From contig NZ_CP090370.1 in NCBI RefSeq assembly GCF_021431965.1, forward strand, positions 186,001 through 250,000: a DNA stretch of 64,000 bases, in the 5' to 3' direction. This document shows positions 60,651 through 64,000 of the stretch, in pieces. The translations under genes and the position numbers were made by a program. This stretch comes from Erythrobacter sp. SDW2. Lineage in GTDB: Bacteria > Pseudomonadota > Alphaproteobacteria > Sphingomonadales > Sphingomonadaceae. How positions within the stretch are numbered: position 1 is the stretch's first letter; every line of letters starts with the position of its first letter. A model generated the notes under the pieces. The model did no database searches. It had not been told where the DNA came from and worked only from the letters and a program-made list of their open reading frames with translations.

Positions 60651-62261
60651 ATGAAAAAGACGATTGCCGCTGCCGCGCTGGCAGCGACCGTGTTCGGTGC
60701 AACCGCTGCGCAGGCGCAAAAGGAAACGCGCGAGCAGCGTGCCGCAGCGGCCGAAGAAAAGAAGCGGCTCGGCTCGCTCTATCTGCGCTGCGACGGCGAA
60801 CCGAACAACATGACCGGCGGCGAAAGCTTTGCCCGCCTGCTCGGCGCGCTGACGCTGCTCAGCATCTTCGCCCCGGCGCCGGAATCGCCCGATCCGTCGA
60901 AGCGCCTGTTCGGCGAGGCCGGGGTCGATGCCTGCAACCAGCTGATCGACGGCGACAAGGCCGAAGGCAATGCGGTGCGTCGCATCCCGCTGATCCTGGC
61001 CCGCGCGCTGCACCAGATCGAAGCCAAGAACTATGAAGCCGCGCTGATCGATGTCGACAAGGCGCGCGCAGAAGCCGCTGCTGCCGGCCTCGCCGGCAAT
61101 CCTTACTTCGACCGCTCGATGGGGCTCAGCTTCAGCACCATTGAGGCCGAGGCGCGGCTGCGGCTGGGCGATGCGGACGGGGCCAACGAAGCCTCGCTCA
61201 AGCCGCTGGAGAACATCACCTACAGCTTCGTGCCGAGCATCGTGACGCAGGACTATTCCGAATATGTCCGCACGCTGACTCCGGCCGCCGAGAGCAAGGC
61301 CGCCGCCAATGCGCGGATGCTGCCCTTCCTGCTGGGCGAATATGCCGACAAGCTGGAGGAGGTCGACCGCTTCGCCGAGGCTGCGGCCAAGCGCGAAGGC
61401 CTGATCACCATGCTCGAGGGGATCGACACCGAGTCGAAGTCCTCGATCTACTACGCCCGCGCCGCTCTCTCGCACGCGCTGGCCGGGCAGTGGGAACAGG
61501 CCGAGACGCGAGCCGCATTCGCCCGCAGCAACATGGCCGCACGCCGCGCCGACGGCAAACCGGAGGAGGACGCGGCGAAGGTTGTCGAGGTGCTCGACCT
61601 CTATACCATCCTCACGACCGCCAATGACGGGGATCTTGCCGCCGCCCGCCGCCTGTTCTCGGGCCGCTCGCAATGGGTCGAACCCAGCTTCGGCTCGGTC
61701 CGCCAGGCCAACAGGCTGTTGCGCGACGGGGCCGAAGAAGCGGAGCTGGTCGGCCCGCTGAAGGTGACGCCCGAAGAGATGTGGCAAGGCCGCTATGACG
61801 ACCTGATGGCGGTCAAGCTACAGAAGGACACCGACAACAAGACGCTGTTCCAGTATGTCCAGCCCTACGCCAAGGTCGACGAGTTCGAGAGCCGCAGCAA
61901 GGACACCTGGCGGATCGCAAAGTCCAGGATGATGTCGAAGGAAGCCGACGAGGACGGCTATTGGCGCATCTATTCGACCGGCAATCTCTACACCGGCATC
62001 GATGCGATCATGCTCCATGCCGCGCTGCAGGCGAAGGCGAAGGGCAAGGAAGGCTTCACCATGCTGATCGTGCTGCCGCAGCGGCAGGACAGCGATTACT
62101 ATTATGTGCCGGTCACCGTCGGTTTCACCCGGTTCGTAAATCAGGGCGAGGACGGCGCCGACGAGACGCTGTTCATCCCGGCCCAGGCGGTGATCGACGA
62201 ACTCTCGCCGGTGATCCCCTCCCCCGAAGAACTGAAGGCGCGCAAGGCCAAGCGCAAGTAA
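60651..62261 (+). CDS. Secreted hypothetical protein
   Basis: A 536-residue protein with a clean signal peptide (MKKTIAAAALAATVFGATAA, cleavage after AQAQ). The mature part is alpha-helical, with TPR-like features between ~120 and 330 (ALIDVDKARAEAAAAG; RAALSHALAGQWEQAETRAA), and a C-terminal domain with DGYWRIYSTGNLYTGIDAIM and ending lysine-rich. No recognised family. Divergent from gltX with its own ribosome binding region. Confidence 0.75.
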   Translation: MKKTIAAAALAATVFGATAAQAQKETREQRAAAAEEKKRLGSLYLRCDGEPNNMTGGESFARLLGALTLLSIFAPAPESPDPSKRLFGEAGVDACNQLIDGDKAEGNAVRRIPLILARALHQIEAKNYEAALIDVDKARAEAAAAGLAGNPYFDRSMGLSFSTIEAEARLRLGDADGANEASLKPLENITYSFVPSIVTQDYSEYVRTLTPAAESKAAANARMLPFLLGEYADKLEEVDRFAEAAAKREGLITMLEGIDTESKSSIYYARAALSHALAGQWEQAETRAAFARSNMAARRADGKPEEDAAKVVEVLDLYTILTTANDGDLAAARRLFSGRSQWVEPSFGSVRQANRLLRDGAEEAELVGPLKVTPEEMWQGRYDDLMAVKLQKDTDNKTLFQYVQPYAKVDEFESRSKDTWRIAKSRMMSKEADEDGYWRIYSTGNLYTGIDAIMLHAALQAKAKGKEGFTMLIVLPQRQDSDYYYVPVTVGFTRFVNQGEDGADETLFIPAQAVIDELSPVIPSPEELKARKAKRK

Positions 62262-62338
62262 GGCCCAAGGCGACTAAAGGGTTGCGCCGGAAGCGCTAAC
62301 TTCGCACTCTCCCCGCCTCAGTCGGAGGGGAGAGGACG

Positions 62339-63469
62339 ATGGACGACAGCGCATTCGTGAGAGTGGTGGAAGAGGCGGCGCTACCCGGTGCCGCCTGCAT
62401 CATCGTGGACCGCGACGGCACGCGCTATGCCCGCGCCTTCGGCCATGCCGATGCGATCCGCGGCACGCCGATGGCGCTCGACACGCCTTGCCAGATCGCG
62501 TCGATGACCAAGGCGCTGGTCTCGGTCGCGGCGATGCAGCTGGTTGAGCAGGGCAAGCTGTCGCTCGATGGCCCGGTCGGCGACGTCTTGCCCGATCTTG
62601 CCGATGCGCAGGTGCTCGAAGGGTTCGACGAGAGCGGCGCGCCGCAGCTCCGCCCGGCCGCTCGCCCGGTCACTCTGCGGCACCTGCTGACCCACACCGC
62701 GGGGCTGGGCTATTTCTTCATCCATCCGGAAATCCTGCGCTATTTCGCTTACGTCGGTATGCCAGAGCCGGGTTCGCTGGCGAGCCTCCGGATGCCGCTG
62801 ATGTTCGATCCCGGCGACAAATGGGAATATTCGGTCAGCACCGACTACACGGGCCTCGCAATCGAGGCGGCGAGCGGGAAGCAGCTCGGAGACTATTTTG
62901 CCGAGAACATCTTTGCCCCGCTCGGCATGACCGATACCGGCTTCCGCCCCGAACTGGCCGATCACGCCGCCACGGTCCATCGGCGCAAGGAAGGCGGCGG
63001 GTTCGAGGCTGCCCCGATGATCCTGGGCGGCGGCGAATATCAGAGCGGCGGCGGGGGGCTGACCTCGACCGCGCCAGATTATGCCCGCTTCCTGCAGGCG
63101 ATCCTGCGGCGCGGCGAACTCGACGGCAATCGGATCCTGAGCGAGGCAAGCATCGCCGAACTCAGCCGCAACCAGATCGGCGACATTCGCGCCGGCTACA
63201 TGGGCTCGGCCATGCCCGAACTCGCCGCGCCGTTCGACAATTTCCCCGACCAGCACACCGGCTGGAGCCTGGCCTTCCTGATCAATCCCGAGCGCGGCCC
63301 CAATGGCCGCTCGCCGGGGAGCCTTGCCTGGGCCGGGATCTTCAACAGCTACTACTGGATCGACCCGAGCGAAGGCGTGGCCGGGGTGTTTGTCTCGCAG
63401 ATGGCCCCCTTCGGCGATCCCGGTGCGCTCGAAGCCTTCGGGGCACTGGAGCGGTTGGCCTATAGCTAA
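62339..63469 (+). CDS. Serine hydrolase, beta-lactamase (class C-like) family
   Basis: A 376-residue protein of the beta-lactamase/esterase family: PCQIASMTKALVSVAAMQLV (SxxK), LRHLLTHTAGLGYFF, GDKWEYSVSTDYTGLAIEA (YxN position reads Y-S-V), and HTGWSLAFLI near a H-T-G triad. There is no signal peptide, so a cytoplasmic esterase-like role is more likely than antibiotic resistance. GGGGAGAGGACG precedes ATG. Confidence 0.87.
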   Translation: MDDSAFVRVVEEAALPGAACIIVDRDGTRYARAFGHADAIRGTPMALDTPCQIASMTKALVSVAAMQLVEQGKLSLDGPVGDVLPDLADAQVLEGFDESGAPQLRPAARPVTLRHLLTHTAGLGYFFIHPEILRYFAYVGMPEPGSLASLRMPLMFDPGDKWEYSVSTDYTGLAIEAASGKQLGDYFAENIFAPLGMTDTGFRPELADHAATVHRRKEGGGFEAAPMILGGGEYQSGGGGLTSTAPDYARFLQAILRRGELDGNRILSEASIAELSRNQIGDIRAGYMGSAMPELAAPFDNFPDQHTGWSLAFLINPERGPNGRSPGSLAWAGIFNSYYWIDPSEGVAGVFVSQMAPFGDPGALEAFGALERLAYS

Positions 63470-63486
63470 GCCCTTGCTTGCAAAGA

Positions 63487-63521
63487 AAACCCCGCCGGAA
63501 GCGATCCTTCCGGCGGGGTTT
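63487..63521. terminator. Bidirectional terminator between serine hydrolase and rpoC
   Basis: A perfect 15-bp stem (63487-63501 with 63507-63521, core CCCCGCCGGAAG/CTTCCGGCGGGG) with a 5-base loop, and A/T at both ends. It should stop transcription from the rpoC side (minus) and from the hydrolase (plus). Confidence 0.85.
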
Positions 63522-63543
63522 CTCGTGTCAGTGAGTGTCAGGC

Positions 63544-64000
<457 letters not shown>

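Overview
The window reads as DNA from a GC-rich alphaproteobacterium, most likely a member of the Sphingomonadales and probably near Erythrobacteraceae. The evidence is the gene content (GapR, DUF1244, an NDUFA9-like complex I protein, a DUF6961-like small protein), the codon use, and two intergenic palindromic elements of a type common in sphingomonads. Assignments come from reading motifs in the sequence; no database search was run.

Positions 1 to about 37.8 kb look like the right-hand part of an integrative element inserted at the 3' end of a tRNA-Leu(CAG) gene (37836-37922). A P4-type integrase (36447-37670) sits next to the tRNA. The left end of the element lies outside the window. Its backbone is all on the minus strand in two blocks. 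The first, at 65-3611, has SSB, two unknowns, a DUF2493 protein and an ArdC-like antirestriction protein. The second, at 27471-34786, has a ParB-like protein, a 1415-residue methylase-helicase and a Toprim primase. Plus-strand genes for a lytic transglycosylase, a membrane-anchored nuclease and two very small proteins follow.

About 23.5 kb of cargo lies between ArdC and ParB. Part one (3912-11612) has a UbiB-like kinase, a MarR regulator, a three-gene EmrAB/outer-membrane-factor efflux operon, and a thioesterase plus alpha/beta hydrolase pair. The same palindrome lies upstream of both the MarR/efflux and the hydrolase genes. Part two is a small tyrosine recombinase (11894-12526). Part three (12628-15315) is a chromate operon: ChrA, a ChrC-like superoxide dismutase relative, and a methyltransferase broken by a one-base frameshift. 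Part four (15284-26503) is a nitrate/nitrite assimilation cluster: NasT, NasS, a porin, an FNT channel, a PP2C/kinase fusion, NirB, NirD and a sirohaem methyltransferase. It also has a NarK-type transporter with an internal deletion. No nitrate reductase is visible. Both promoter-proximal leaders of this cluster carry two AnnGnn hexaloop hairpins, the second overlapping an intrinsic terminator, which is the layout expected for NasT (ANTAR) antitermination.

From 37.8 kb to the end is chromosomal core: QmcA/NfeD, a PQQ alcohol dehydrogenase, PurU, a nitronate monooxygenase, LysC, UbiG, PnuC plus an NadR-like kinase, RuvC, YebC, GapR, pyruvate kinase, GltX and the 3' end of rpoC. The most interesting observations are the paired NasT leaders, a family of structured leaders ahead of the element's backbone genes, and the shared operator in the efflux cargo.
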